Shown here: in pieces, positions 45,212 to 52,753 of the stretch
Numbering within the stretch: the stretch's first letter is position 1
Layout: the number at the start of each line of letters is the position of its first letter
Origin: Roseovarius aestuarii
GTDB taxonomy: Bacteria > Pseudomonadota > Alphaproteobacteria > Rhodobacterales > Rhodobacteraceae
Direction of reading: 5' to 3'
Assembly (NCBI GenBank): GCA_027214255.1
Contig: JAPWHL010000015.1
Location: 62,001 to 126,000, forward strand
Length of the DNA: 64,000 nt
Notes under the pieces: generated by a model
What the model saw: only the letters and a program-made list of their open reading frames with translations
Databases searched by the model: none
Told to the model about the DNA's origin: nothing
Position numbers and translations under genes: made by a program

Positions 45212-45990
45212 CCAAGCCACACATCTAGAAAAAGCATCAGCACAAGCCCTACGGAAAGGCCCAAGGTTGCCTTGTTCTGGTGGCCGTTGCGGTGTGTTTC
45301 GGGAATGATTTCATGGCTGATGACGTAGAGCATCGCACCGGCGGCAAACGCAAGGCCCCAAGGCAGAAGGGGTTGCGCGAAGGTAATGACCCCGGCGCCA
45401 ATTAGCCCGCCGATTGGCTCGACCATACCTGTCAATGCGGCAATGCCCCAAGCGCGGCCCTTCGAATACCCTTCGCCAAGAAGAGACACCGCGACGGCCA
45501 AACCCTCGGGCGCGTTTTGTAAACCAATCCCGATCGCAAGCGGCATGCCCCCGGCAAGTCCATCCGCGCCAAAGCCGACGCCGACCGCGAGACCCTCGGG
45601 GAAATTGTGAATTGTGATCGCAATGATAAACAGCCAAACGCGGCGAAGCGACGCCGCCTCGGGCCCTTCACGCCCCGAGCTAAAATGTTCGTGCGGTAGC
45701 TTTTCGTTCATCAGCGCCACTGCACCAATTCCGAAAAGAATTGCCAGACACACAATCGCAGCCGGAACGGCGGCATTGTCATATCGTAATTCCGCAGCAT
45801 CCAAAGCGGGAATGATCAGCGAAAAGAACGAGGCAGCCAGCATCACACCGGCCGCAAATCCCAGCGATAGATCGCGCGTCGCACGGGACGGAACCCGCCC
45901 GAAAAGTACCGGAACAGCACCAACAGCCGTTAACAGTCCTGCCGTCAGGCTGCCCAAAAACCCAAGCATAATGGGGGAGAGCGTTTCCAA
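45208..45990 (-). CDS. ZIP-family metal transporter (GufA/ZupT type)
   Basis: The 260-residue protein has about eight membrane segments. The metal pathway motifs are in helix IV (IHNFPEGLAVGVG) and helix V (LQNAPEGLAVA), with LTGMVEPIGG and HEIIPETH further on. ZIP proteins carry Zn2+ or other divalent cations into the cytoplasm. It is co-translated with lspA. An importer beside an efflux ATPase suggests metal balancing, or that this protein works differently in this module. Confidence 0.88.
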   Translation of the reverse strand: METLSPIMLGFLGSLTAGLLTAVGAVPVLFGRVPSRATRDLSLGFAAGVMLAASFFSLIIPALDAAELRYDNAAVPAAIVCLAILFGIGAVALMNEKLPHEHFSSGREGPEAASLRRVWLFIIAITIHNFPEGLAVGVGFGADGLAGGMPLAIGIGLQNAPEGLAVAVSLLGEGYSKGRAWGIAALTGMVEPIGGLIGAGVITFAQPLLPWGLAFAAGAMLYVISHEIIPETHRNGHQNKATLGLSVGLVLMLFLDVWLG

Positions 45991-46144
45991 TTCTCGTTCC
46001 TTTCTAAGTGATCGATTCAGCCGCGGGATTGGTAGGAAAACACATCCGTCGGTCCAGGTCTGTAAATGTGTGGCATGCCATAATCGCTCACAACGAGGAC
46101 AGACCGGGCATGAAAACCGTCGCGAATTTTGCTTGCCTCATGAT

Positions 46145-47506
46145 CTAGAGCCTTTCTTGCGTTGACGCGGTGACGTTCTGATCCTGCAATACCGAAAACT
46201 TCGCACGACTGGCTTGAAGGCGCTTTAAAACACCCGTGTTCGTGTCTGCCTTGCTTGCCGCTTTGGCAAGGCGGTCGTTCGACATCGGATCTGTTGGATG
46301 GCCGTTCACGCGCACTTCATAATGCAGGTTTGGTCCGGTCGCCGTGCCGGTGGCACCGACACGGCCGATCTTGTCGCCAGCGGCAACCCGATCCCCGATA
46401 GCAAGGCCTTTGGGAACTGCACTCAGATGTGCATAGCGGGTCTGGGTGTCCGAGCCATGCGCGATTTCAACAACGCGCCCGTAGCCACTGCGACGCCCGA
46501 TATAAGAGATCCGGCCCGGTGCCGTGGCATAAACCGGCGTTCCACGCGGGGCTGCGAAATCGACGCCGGTGTGCATCCGCACATCGCCAAAAACCGGATG
46601 CCGGCGATTGCCGTAGACCGAACTCAGCCGCGCGCCTTGGACAGGTTGAGCAAACACGCGCAACAGCCCGCCGTCGACAAAGATCGTTGCATTTCCAGAG
46701 TCGTCGACAGGCCAAACGATTTCATATAGAGTGTCTTCAATGGTTAACGCGGCGAATGACAGGCGCGGCTGCCCGAGCCTTTGACCATCGAGCGTGGCCT
46801 CACGCCACATCAGTTGAAGCCGTTCTCCGCCCTTCAGATCACGACGAAAATCCACCGTGCCGCCAAGCATTTCTGACAGATCAACGGCAAATCGCGCGGG
46901 AACGCCAGCGGAGGCAAGAGTGGCAAAGATTGACGATTTGACGGTTGTGTCCGCCGAATTCAGAACCAGGTCCGGGGCAGGGATGATCTTGCGCGTTGCA
47001 ATCTCGTCCGCAAAGACGGCCTCGATTTGCACGCCTGCTTCGACGGACAACATCACACGTTTAAGAGAACCTGAAAGGGATAATTCAACCTCAACGTCGT
47101 AACCGGGTTTTAGCTTGCGCAGGTCATATTCCGCTCCCAAAGCGAGGGCCACTTCAGCGCGGTCGGAGGCCGAGAGGCCTGCGGTGGATATCAGGGCATC
47201 CAATGTCTCGCCTGCGGACAGGGTGCCTGACCAAACCTGTGTTGGAGGTTTCGTTTCAAGCAGAGCGGCGTTGAAAACTGGACGCGTTGGCAGTTCCGGC
47301 CTTTTCGGTGCCGTGTCATTATCGGCATTCGCAAAGGTTGCGAGCGGTTGAAACGACGTTGCGGGCTTTTGTAGTAGCGAGGGTTGCCAAACAGATGCGG
47401 TTGCAAGGGATGCCGGGGGCGGGGTGGTTTCCCAACTGGCCTGAAATCCTAACACCACCGCAAGGGCTGTGCCTGCTCCTGCGATGACGACGTATCTGAG
47501 TTTCAT
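46145..47506 (-). CDS. M23-family murein DD-endopeptidase
   Basis: The 453-residue protein has an N-terminal membrane anchor or signal (about residues 5-25), a LysM-like/OapA-like middle region (WSGTLSAGETLDALISTAGLS), and a C-terminal lysostaphin-type zinc peptidase: RRHPVFGDVRMHTGVDFAAPRGTPV and TGPNLHYEVRVNGHPTDP carry the metal-ligand His and Asp residues. It should cut peptidoglycan cross-links in the periplasm. It is the last gene of the minus-strand redox/copper operon, overlapping the upstream SCO gene by four bases. Confidence 0.88.
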   Translation of the reverse strand: MKLRYVVIAGAGTALAVVLGFQASWETTPPPASLATASVWQPSLLQKPATSFQPLATFANADNDTAPKRPELPTRPVFNAALLETKPPTQVWSGTLSAGETLDALISTAGLSASDRAEVALALGAEYDLRKLKPGYDVEVELSLSGSLKRVMLSVEAGVQIEAVFADEIATRKIIPAPDLVLNSADTTVKSSIFATLASAGVPARFAVDLSEMLGGTVDFRRDLKGGERLQLMWREATLDGQRLGQPRLSFAALTIEDTLYEIVWPVDDSGNATIFVDGGLLRVFAQPVQGARLSSVYGNRRHPVFGDVRMHTGVDFAAPRGTPVYATAPGRISYIGRRSGYGRVVEIAHGSDTQTRYAHLSAVPKGLAIGDRVAAGDKIGRVGATGTATGPNLHYEVRVNGHPTDPMSNDRLAKAASKADTNTGVLKRLQASRAKFSVLQDQNVTASTQERL

Positions 47507-48129
47507 AATGAAGTTTCTTTTGCTTTGGTCAGGACGCGACGGATTTTGGGCACCGCGAACTCTCGTGGTTCATGATAGTCGATGGTGCTGGCAAACTGCC
47601 CCTCTGCATCAAATAAAAAGACGCTCGCTGTGTGGTTCATTGTGTAATCGCCGCTTTCTAGGGTAACTTTTTCAAAGCTTGCGCGGAAACCTTCTGTGGC
47701 TTTTGCGGTTTCTTCCACCGTACCGCTCCACCCTTGGATCGCTGGGTGAAAGTAACTGACATACTCGGCCATGGCCGGGACTGTATCGCGCTCGGGGTCG
47801 ACTGTAATGAACACGACGTTCAAATCGGTTGCCTCCTCTCCGATAACGTCAAGCCAATCCGAGATATCCGACAACGTTGTCGGGCAGACGTCGGGGCAGT
47901 ATGTGAAGCCAAAAAACACCATGGACGGATTGCCCAAAAGCGTGCCGGGGCCAACTTTTGCCCCAACCGTGTCGGTCATCTGAAACGCGATCTCGGTCAG
48001 CGGCAGGGGGCGTTTGGATACGGTTTCAGGTGCGCCGGGGCCGTCGACTTGCCACCAACCGCCGATCAACGTCAGAGCAAGCGCGCCGCTGACTGCGATG
48101 CCATACGTTAAAAGCCGTCTGCGGTTCAT
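47503..48129 (-). CDS. SCO1/SenC-family copper/thiol protein, copy 1
   Basis: The 208-residue protein has an N-terminal membrane anchor and a thioredoxin-like domain with FFGFTYCPDVCPTTLSDIS (copper-binding CxxxC) and the distal His in MNHTASVFLFD. SCO proteins deliver copper to cytochrome oxidase CuA or act as thiol oxidoreductases. Copies 1 and 2 (49706-50308) share this architecture and bracket the Dsb/PCu(A)C genes. It abuts the PCu(A)C gene by one base. Confidence 0.9.
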   Translation of the reverse strand: MNRRRLLTYGIAVSGALALTLIGGWWQVDGPGAPETVSKRPLPLTEIAFQMTDTVGAKVGPGTLLGNPSMVFFGFTYCPDVCPTTLSDISDWLDVIGEEATDLNVVFITVDPERDTVPAMAEYVSYFHPAIQGWSGTVEETAKATEGFRASFEKVTLESGDYTMNHTASVFLFDAEGQFASTIDYHEPREFAVPKIRRVLTKAKETSL

Positions 48130-48593
48130 CAGCCTTCAGGCCCGCGCGCTGCGACACCTAAAACAGGCACATCAATGGTCAACGTCCCGCTATCGCCAAA
48201 GCTCAATGTCAAAGGGAAGGTTTCACCTTTGATCATCTCGGATTGCAATCGCATCAACATGACATGCAGGCCTCCCGGCGCAAGCGAGACATTCTCGCCG
48301 GGCGGGATCGTGATCTCTCCGGCAGGCGCCATGGAGCTGGTGCCGTTGGCATCTGTCGTGGTCTCGTGGATTTCCGGCATCATGGCGAGGGGTGTTTCCA
48401 GACCGACAAGTGTGACCGGGTCGGTGCCTGTGTTGCGCAGCGTCATATAGGCCGCTCCGGGGCGGTTGGTGCCAATCGACGCCCGCGCCCAAGCGTTTTC
48501 AACAACGATATCCTCGGACCCTGCAACAGAAGCGGCAGGCAATCCGATAAACAAAGCCAGGTTCATGGCGATGGACATAATGGGGGATTTCAC
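48129..48593 (-). CDS. Periplasmic copper chaperone PCu(A)C
   Basis: The 154-residue protein starts at GTG 48593, chosen because AGGAG sits seven bases upstream and because it gives a clean signal peptide ending near ASVAG. The mature cupredoxin-like domain shows ENAWARAS, AAYMTLRNTG and the copper ligands H...M...HxM: PEIHETT, SSMAPAG and GGLHVMLM. It carries Cu(I) to SCO or cytochrome oxidase. It lies between the DsbA-like gene and SCO copy 1. Confidence 0.9.
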   Translation of the reverse strand: MKSPIMSIAMNLALFIGLPAASVAGSEDIVVENAWARASIGTNRPGAAYMTLRNTGTDPVTLVGLETPLAMMPEIHETTTDANGTSSMAPAGEITIPPGENVSLAPGGLHVMLMRLQSEMIKGETFPLTLSFGDSGTLTIDVPVLGVAARGPEG

Positions 48594-48621
48594 AGGTTGT
48601 CTCCTTGCATTGATGTTTTGA

Positions 48622-49281
48622 TTACGATCCGATGGCAGCGACTTCGGCCGCCACCATAGCGCGCAGTTCGTCGGCCCCGAACGGATCAAGAGGTTTGCCA
48701 TTCACGAAAAACGTCGGCGTCTGGCGCACACCTACGGTTTCAACATCCGCGCGGTCCTGATTGAGGATCGCCAGCGTCTGTGGCGCTTTCATTTGGTTTT
48801 GTGCGGCGTCAACGTCCAGACCGGCCTGCGCGGCAATACCAAGGATCAATCCCGGTGCTGGTTCACCATGCGACGCCCAACGTGGTTGGAATTCAAGGAT
48901 CGCTTCTTTGACAGGAATATAGACATCCTGCATGCGCGCCGCTTCCATCACTCTGATAGCCTGTTCTGAGGCCGGGCCGTGAAACGGGGTGTAACGCAGA
49001 ACGACCCGAACCTGTCCGTCGTGCTGTGCCAAAATGTCTTTGATCACAGGATAGAATGCCCGGCAGGCTTCGCAGGCGGGGTCAAAAAACTCTACGATTG
49101 TGACAGGTGCATCCTCTGGCCCCATGATGGGCGAGTAGGATCGCACCAATGCCTGTGCAATTTCGGGCTGGACGGGTTCGGTCTGTGCTGTCCGTGAGGG
49201 GCGGGATTGATACCAGATAGCGGTGGCAAAAACTGCAAGGCCGATGGCGAGGACGGAAAGAATGAGTGATTTACGTTTCAT
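48622..49281 (-). CDS. DsbA-family thiol oxidoreductase
   Basis: The 219-residue protein has an N-terminal membrane anchor (about residues 5-24), a thioredoxin fold with EFFDPACEACRAFYP (active CEAC) and cis-Pro in VRQTPTFFVNGKP. It is an oxidoreductase of the DsbA/Com1 kind facing the periplasm. It overlaps dsbB by four bases, so the pair likely works together, DsbB reoxidising this protein. Confidence 0.9.
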   Translation of the reverse strand: MKRKSLILSVLAIGLAVFATAIWYQSRPSRTAQTEPVQPEIAQALVRSYSPIMGPEDAPVTIVEFFDPACEACRAFYPVIKDILAQHDGQVRVVLRYTPFHGPASEQAIRVMEAARMQDVYIPVKEAILEFQPRWASHGEPAPGLILGIAAQAGLDVDAAQNQMKAPQTLAILNQDRADVETVGVRQTPTFFVNGKPLDPFGADELRAMVAAEVAAIGS

Positions 49282-49700
49282 GAGCGGCGCTCCTTCAGGG
49301 AGAGAAATGAAAATAGCGTAATCAAGCCAAAGGCGATGAGCGCCAAAAAAGGAATCGGGATGCCAAACACCAGCTGGTTGTCATCGGTGCAAGAGGGGCC
49401 GGACGCCGTGCAGGGTTGGATGCGTTCGGGGATCAGGCCGCCATAAAGGCCCAGATGCCACAGCGCGACGGCACCGCCGCCCAAGGCCAGCGCGATTGCG
49501 TATCGCCCGACACGTGTATCCCGCCACCAAAGTCCCAGCCCCAGAACGATGGCCAAGGGGAACATGAAGGCGCGCTGGAACCAGCACAGCACGCATGGCG
49601 TCTGCCCAAGCACCTCGCCAATAAACAGCACGGCAAGCGATGAGCTAAGCGCAATGATCCACGCCAGACCAAGGGCCGTTTCTCCGTATAGTCGGGTCAT
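49278..49700 (-). CDS. dsbB: Disulfide bond formation protein, DsbB type
   Basis: The 140-residue four-helix membrane protein has GQTPCVLCWFQRAFMFPLA (first Cys pair) and a second periplasmic loop PCTASGPSC (second Cys pair). It passes electrons from the DsbA partner to quinone. It lies 5 bp downstream of SCO copy 2 and is co-translated with the DsbA-like gene. Confidence 0.9.
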   Translation of the reverse strand: MTRLYGETALGLAWIIALSSSLAVLFIGEVLGQTPCVLCWFQRAFMFPLAIVLGLGLWWRDTRVGRYAIALALGGGAVALWHLGLYGGLIPERIQPCTASGPSCTDDNQLVFGIPIPFLALIAFGLITLFSFLSLKERRS

Positions 49701-49705
49701 GGGGA

Positions 49706-50308
49706 TCAGATCCTCTTTTGCAGATCGGCAAGGATCTCTTCTGCCGGTGTGCCATAGGGCCAGGAATCGGCAAAGCCCGCCTGCGGGTTAAACAGGAACA
49801 GATGGGATGTATGCCCCATCGTGTAACCATCCGGCGCACTGGCCTCTTCAATCCGTTCAAAGTAAATCGGAAAGGTCTCGGCGGTCTCTTCAATCTGATC
49901 GGATGTGCCTGTCAGCCCGATGATGCCAGCGTCGAATTGCGGAACGAAGTCGGCAAGAACCATCGGAGTATCCCGTGCAGGATCAATCGAGATAAAGATC
50001 GGTTGTACTTTTGCGTCATCCGCGCCCAGCCCGTCCATGACGGCCGCGACTTCGGCGAGTGTGGTCGGGCATACATCGGGGCAGTTGGTGAAACCAAAGA
50101 ACACCAGCATCCAGCGACCCGTAAAATCCTTTTCGGTGCGGATCATGCCTTGGTGATCGGTCAGTTCAAACCGTGCGGAAAAAACGGACTCATCCGAACT
50201 TCTGGCAAGATCGGCGCGGTAGTCTGACCACAGTAACAGCCAAATGAAAGCGAACACCGCTGCGCCTGCCAATACCCATAATATCTTTTGAAAAACCGAA
50301 AATTTCAC
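49706..50308 (-). CDS. SCO1/SenC-family copper/thiol protein, copy 2
   Basis: The 200-residue protein has a membrane anchor (about residues 9-28), FFGFTNCPDVCPTTLAEVA with CxxxC, and the distal His in MGHTSHLFLF. It is the first gene of the six-gene minus-strand operon SCO-dsbB-dsbA-PCu(A)C-SCO-M23. A MerR-type promoter (site C) lies about 40-65 bp upstream, divergent from merR. Confidence 0.9.
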   Translation of the reverse strand: MKFSVFQKILWVLAGAAVFAFIWLLLWSDYRADLARSSDESVFSARFELTDHQGMIRTEKDFTGRWMLVFFGFTNCPDVCPTTLAEVAAVMDGLGADDAKVQPIFISIDPARDTPMVLADFVPQFDAGIIGLTGTSDQIEETAETFPIYFERIEEASAPDGYTMGHTSHLFLFNPQAGFADSWPYGTPAEEILADLQKRI

Positions 50309-50344
50309 GCCGCTCCGCCCGAATTTGATTCTGTGCTGTAAGCG

Positions 50345-50375
50345 GTGCTACACCCTCTAGCTACTGAAGGTTCAA
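50345..50375 (-). promoter_or_regulatory. MerR-type promoter C (19-bp spacer), before the SCO/Dsb operon
   Basis: On the minus strand, TTGAAC (50375-50370), a 19-base spacer CTTCAGTAGCTAGAGGGTG containing a good dyad (ACCTTCAG...TAGAGGGT) and TAGCAC (50350-50345). It lies in the SCO/merR divergent region. Confidence 0.65.
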
Positions 50376-50487
50376 GCCATATTTTGACGGGGAATGCCGT
50401 GTTCACCGATCTGTGAAACGGCAGGGGGAGCTTGTACTACATCTCGTGCAAAGCTACATTCACTGTAGGTAAGTTTAAGGGGTAGAT

Positions 50488-50916
50488 ATGCTGACGATTG
50501 GTGCTTTGGCTAAAAAGACTGGAACGAAGGTACAGACGATCCGCTATTACGAACAGATCGGGCTTTTGCCCGAGCCGGGGCGCTCGGCTGGCGGTCAGCG
50601 CCGTTATAGCAACAGCGAGCTGGACCGCTTGGCGTTTGTACGGCACGCGCGCCAGCTTGGATTCTCGCTGGATGCGATCCGAGAACTTCTTGATCTCAGT
50701 GATCATCCGGACAAATCCTGTACCGAGGCCGATGCCATCGCGCGCAGACAGCTCAAGCAGGTTGAACAACGCATGGCCCGCTTGGAAGCCCTTCGAACCG
50801 AGCTAAAAAGAATGGTACATGAATGCAGCGGCGGCCACACCTCGGATTGTCGCGTGTTGGAGGTGTTACGTGACCATTCCGAGTGTTTGACGAACCATGA
50901 TGAAATCGGGGCCTGA
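50488..50916 (+). CDS. MerR-family metal-responsive regulator (ZntR/CadR/PbrR-like)
   Basis: The 142-residue protein has the MerR HTH (LTIGALAKKTGTKVQTIRYYEQIGLLPEPGR), a dimerising helix, and cysteines placed for metal sensing: DKSC near residue 75 and HECSGGHTSDCRVL...SEC in the last 35 residues. This pattern is nearest the Zn/Cd/Pb sensors. MerR activators bind between -35 and -10 elements spaced 19 bp apart; four such sites occur in the surrounding 10 kb. It is divergent from the SCO/Dsb operon and upstream of ccdA. Confidence 0.9.
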   Translation: MLTIGALAKKTGTKVQTIRYYEQIGLLPEPGRSAGGQRRYSNSELDRLAFVRHARQLGFSLDAIRELLDLSDHPDKSCTEADAIARRQLKQVEQRMARLEALRTELKRMVHECSGGHTSDCRVLEVLRDHSECLTNHDEIGA

Positions 50917-50965
50917 GGCGCAAGCGACGCGCTCGCCGGTGCATTGCACGGGGCAGAAATCACTG

Positions 50966-50996
50966 TTGACCCTATAGTTGCTTTAACTTTTACAAA
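50966..50996 (+). promoter_or_regulatory. MerR-type promoter D (19-bp spacer), before ccdA
   Basis: TTGACC (50966-50971), a 19-base spacer starting CTATAGTTGCT and TACAAA (50991-50996), 37 bp before the CcdA gene. The TTGACC-CTATAGT start is the classic MerR-family promoter look. Confidence 0.65.
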
Positions 50997-51032
50997 GGCG
51001 CGTTTCTTGGGTTAACGCAAAGGCGGCATTGT

Positions 51033-51767
51033 ATGCTTGAACTCTCCGGTGTTGGGATCATCGCCGCCTTTCTGGGGGGCGCAATATCCTTTCTGTCACC
51101 CTGTGTCCTGCCTTTGGCCCCCGGTTATGTCTCTTACATTGCAGGGCAGTCCGCGACGGAGCCCGGGCCGTCGCGCAGCATGGGGGACCGGGCGCGCAGC
51201 GTGATCCTTAGCCTGTGGTTCGTGTTCGGGTTTTCCACGGTTTTCGTGGGGCTCGGGGCAGGGGCCAACCTTTTGGGTGGGATGCTTTTGCGCTGGAAAT
51301 ACGAACTGGGTCTGGCCGGAGGTCTTTTGATCGTTCTTTTCGGGCTTGTCATGATGGGGGCGATCAAGATCCCGGCAATGATGCGCGATACCCGGCTGGA
51401 TGTCGCAACCAAGGGCGGCAATCCGGCGGGGGCCTACCTGATGGGGCTTGCCTTTGCATTCGGGTGGACGCCCTGCATCGGCCCCGTGCTGGGATCGATC
51501 CTTACAGTCAGCGCAACATCGGGTGCGGATGGCGTCGCGCTTTTGGCGATCTATTCTGCCGGGCTTGGCTTGCCGTTCTTGCTGATCGCGCTCTTTACCA
51601 ATGAGATTGCTGGCAAGCTCAGGCAGATCGGCGCGGTGGGGCGGTGGCTTTATCGTGTCTCGGGTGGCCTGATGGTGCTGATGGGGATCGGCGTTATGAC
51701 AGGCCAGATCAGTCGGTTGGCGTTCTGGCTTCTTGAAACTTTCCCGTCCCTCGGCACGATCGGATGA
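51033..51767 (+). CDS. ccdA: CcdA-type membrane thiol transporter
   Basis: The 244-residue protein has six hydrophobic segments and the CcdA/DsbD-beta features: AFLGGAISFLSPCVLPLAPGYVSYI with the first Cys, and AFAFGWTPCIGPVLGSIL with the second. It moves reducing equivalents from cytoplasmic thioredoxin to periplasmic thiols. In this module it would provide the reducing branch opposite DsbA/DsbB. A MerR-type promoter lies just upstream. Confidence 0.9.
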   Translation: MLELSGVGIIAAFLGGAISFLSPCVLPLAPGYVSYIAGQSATEPGPSRSMGDRARSVILSLWFVFGFSTVFVGLGAGANLLGGMLLRWKYELGLAGGLLIVLFGLVMMGAIKIPAMMRDTRLDVATKGGNPAGAYLMGLAFAFGWTPCIGPVLGSILTVSATSGADGVALLAIYSAGLGLPFLLIALFTNEIAGKLRQIGAVGRWLYRVSGGLMVLMGIGVMTGQISRLAFWLLETFPSLGTIG

Positions 51768-51858
51768 GGTTGACGGACCTGTGTCTCTACTGCAGGCTTT
51801 GACTTTGCCGAGGTTTTATTGGGCAATATTTTTATTCCGTAATTAAGGATGCATTCAT

Positions 51859-52356
51859 ATGCAGCATTTCACAAAACTTCTTATCTTGACCATTCTTGCA
51901 GGGAACTTGGCGCATCCGTCCCAAGCCGAAGAAACCGGCACATTGCAGGTCATCATTGATGACAAGAGCTATGATATGCGCCTCGTCCCCGGCCAGAGCG
52001 ATTGGAGCGGTGCCGGTTTCGTTTCCGTCAACATGTATGCCGTACCGATTGACGAAGAGCTGCGCAAAAGTGTCAGGAACTTCAATCTGTCATTCGAGAT
52101 AGTGTCGGGCGAAGCGGGCAACGCCGAGGCGATGGTGACCACAGTTGATGACAGCGGTGCCGCGCGCTTTCGCGGGACAGCCGAGGACGGCGACTGGATC
52201 ATTGCACTGGACAGCATGGAAAATCAGACCGACGAGTTGGTGCTGGAGGGGCAGTTTGACGGAATGGTAGGGCACACCGAGAATTTCAGGGATATAGATT
52301 TTGGTAATCCGATGACACTAGAGGGCAGCTTTACAGTCACTCTGGATAAACTTTGA
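51859..52356 (+). CDS. Secreted protein of unknown function
   Basis: The 165-residue product has a signal peptide (QHFTKLLILTILAGNLAHPSQA, cleavage near residue 23) and a compact beta-rich domain with no cysteines. Segments include LQVIIDDKSYDMRLVPGQSDWSGAGFVSVNMYAV and DIDFGNPMTLEGSFTVTLDKL. I do not recognise the family. AAGGATG lies upstream. It is the last gene of the island before the transposase remnant and may be a periplasmic accessory of the module. Confidence 0.65.
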   Translation: MQHFTKLLILTILAGNLAHPSQAEETGTLQVIIDDKSYDMRLVPGQSDWSGAGFVSVNMYAVPIDEELRKSVRNFNLSFEIVSGEAGNAEAMVTTVDDSGAARFRGTAEDGDWIIALDSMENQTDELVLEGQFDGMVGHTENFRDIDFGNPMTLEGSFTVTLDKL

Positions 52357-52447
52357 TTGTACGAAGGGCCTTCAATGACGTCAGGATCAGTCGACCATCT
52401 TTGTCTCGGCCTTTCGATGAGGCTGTGATGTGCCCCCCGACGTCTGC

Positions 52448-52582
52448 GACGCCTGCCTCGTTCAGTTTTCGTTGTGTAGCGATGTAATCAAGTGGCGCAA
52501 GCACGCCGGTATTGGTGTGCTTGCGAGCCGGATTGCAAAACGCCTCTATGCCGTCGAACACGTCCTACCGTGTGGCGTTCAT
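52448..52582 (-). pseudogene. Remnant of an IS3-family transposase (OrfB C-terminus)
   Basis: On the minus strand VFDGIEAFCNPARKHTN and APLDYIATQRKLNEAGV match the C-terminal end of IS3-family OrfB transposases. The frame is interrupted upstream by TAG at 52565-52567 (within ATR-stop-DVFDG) and no catalytic DDE segment is present. Only the last 40 or so residues remain. The surrounding 52357-52753 holds nothing else recognisable. Confidence 0.7.
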
Positions 52583-52753
52583 TTGACGCCAAAGGCAGGA
52601 ACGCCCCATATTGAGCGCGACCAACGTTTCAACGTCGAACAATCTGCCGGGCTAGCTGGCAGGGATATCGCCTTCAAGCGGGCAGCTTGAGAATTTATCG
52701 CACCAGCGACACATGTGGTCTTGCACATATGAGAGCGGATCACGATCAAATGT

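Noticed and set aside
51800..51840. MerR-type promoter before the secreted unknown
   Set aside because: TTGACT with a 19-base spacer to CAATAT can be drawn, but the spacer lacks the CT..AGT dyad shared by the other four sites.
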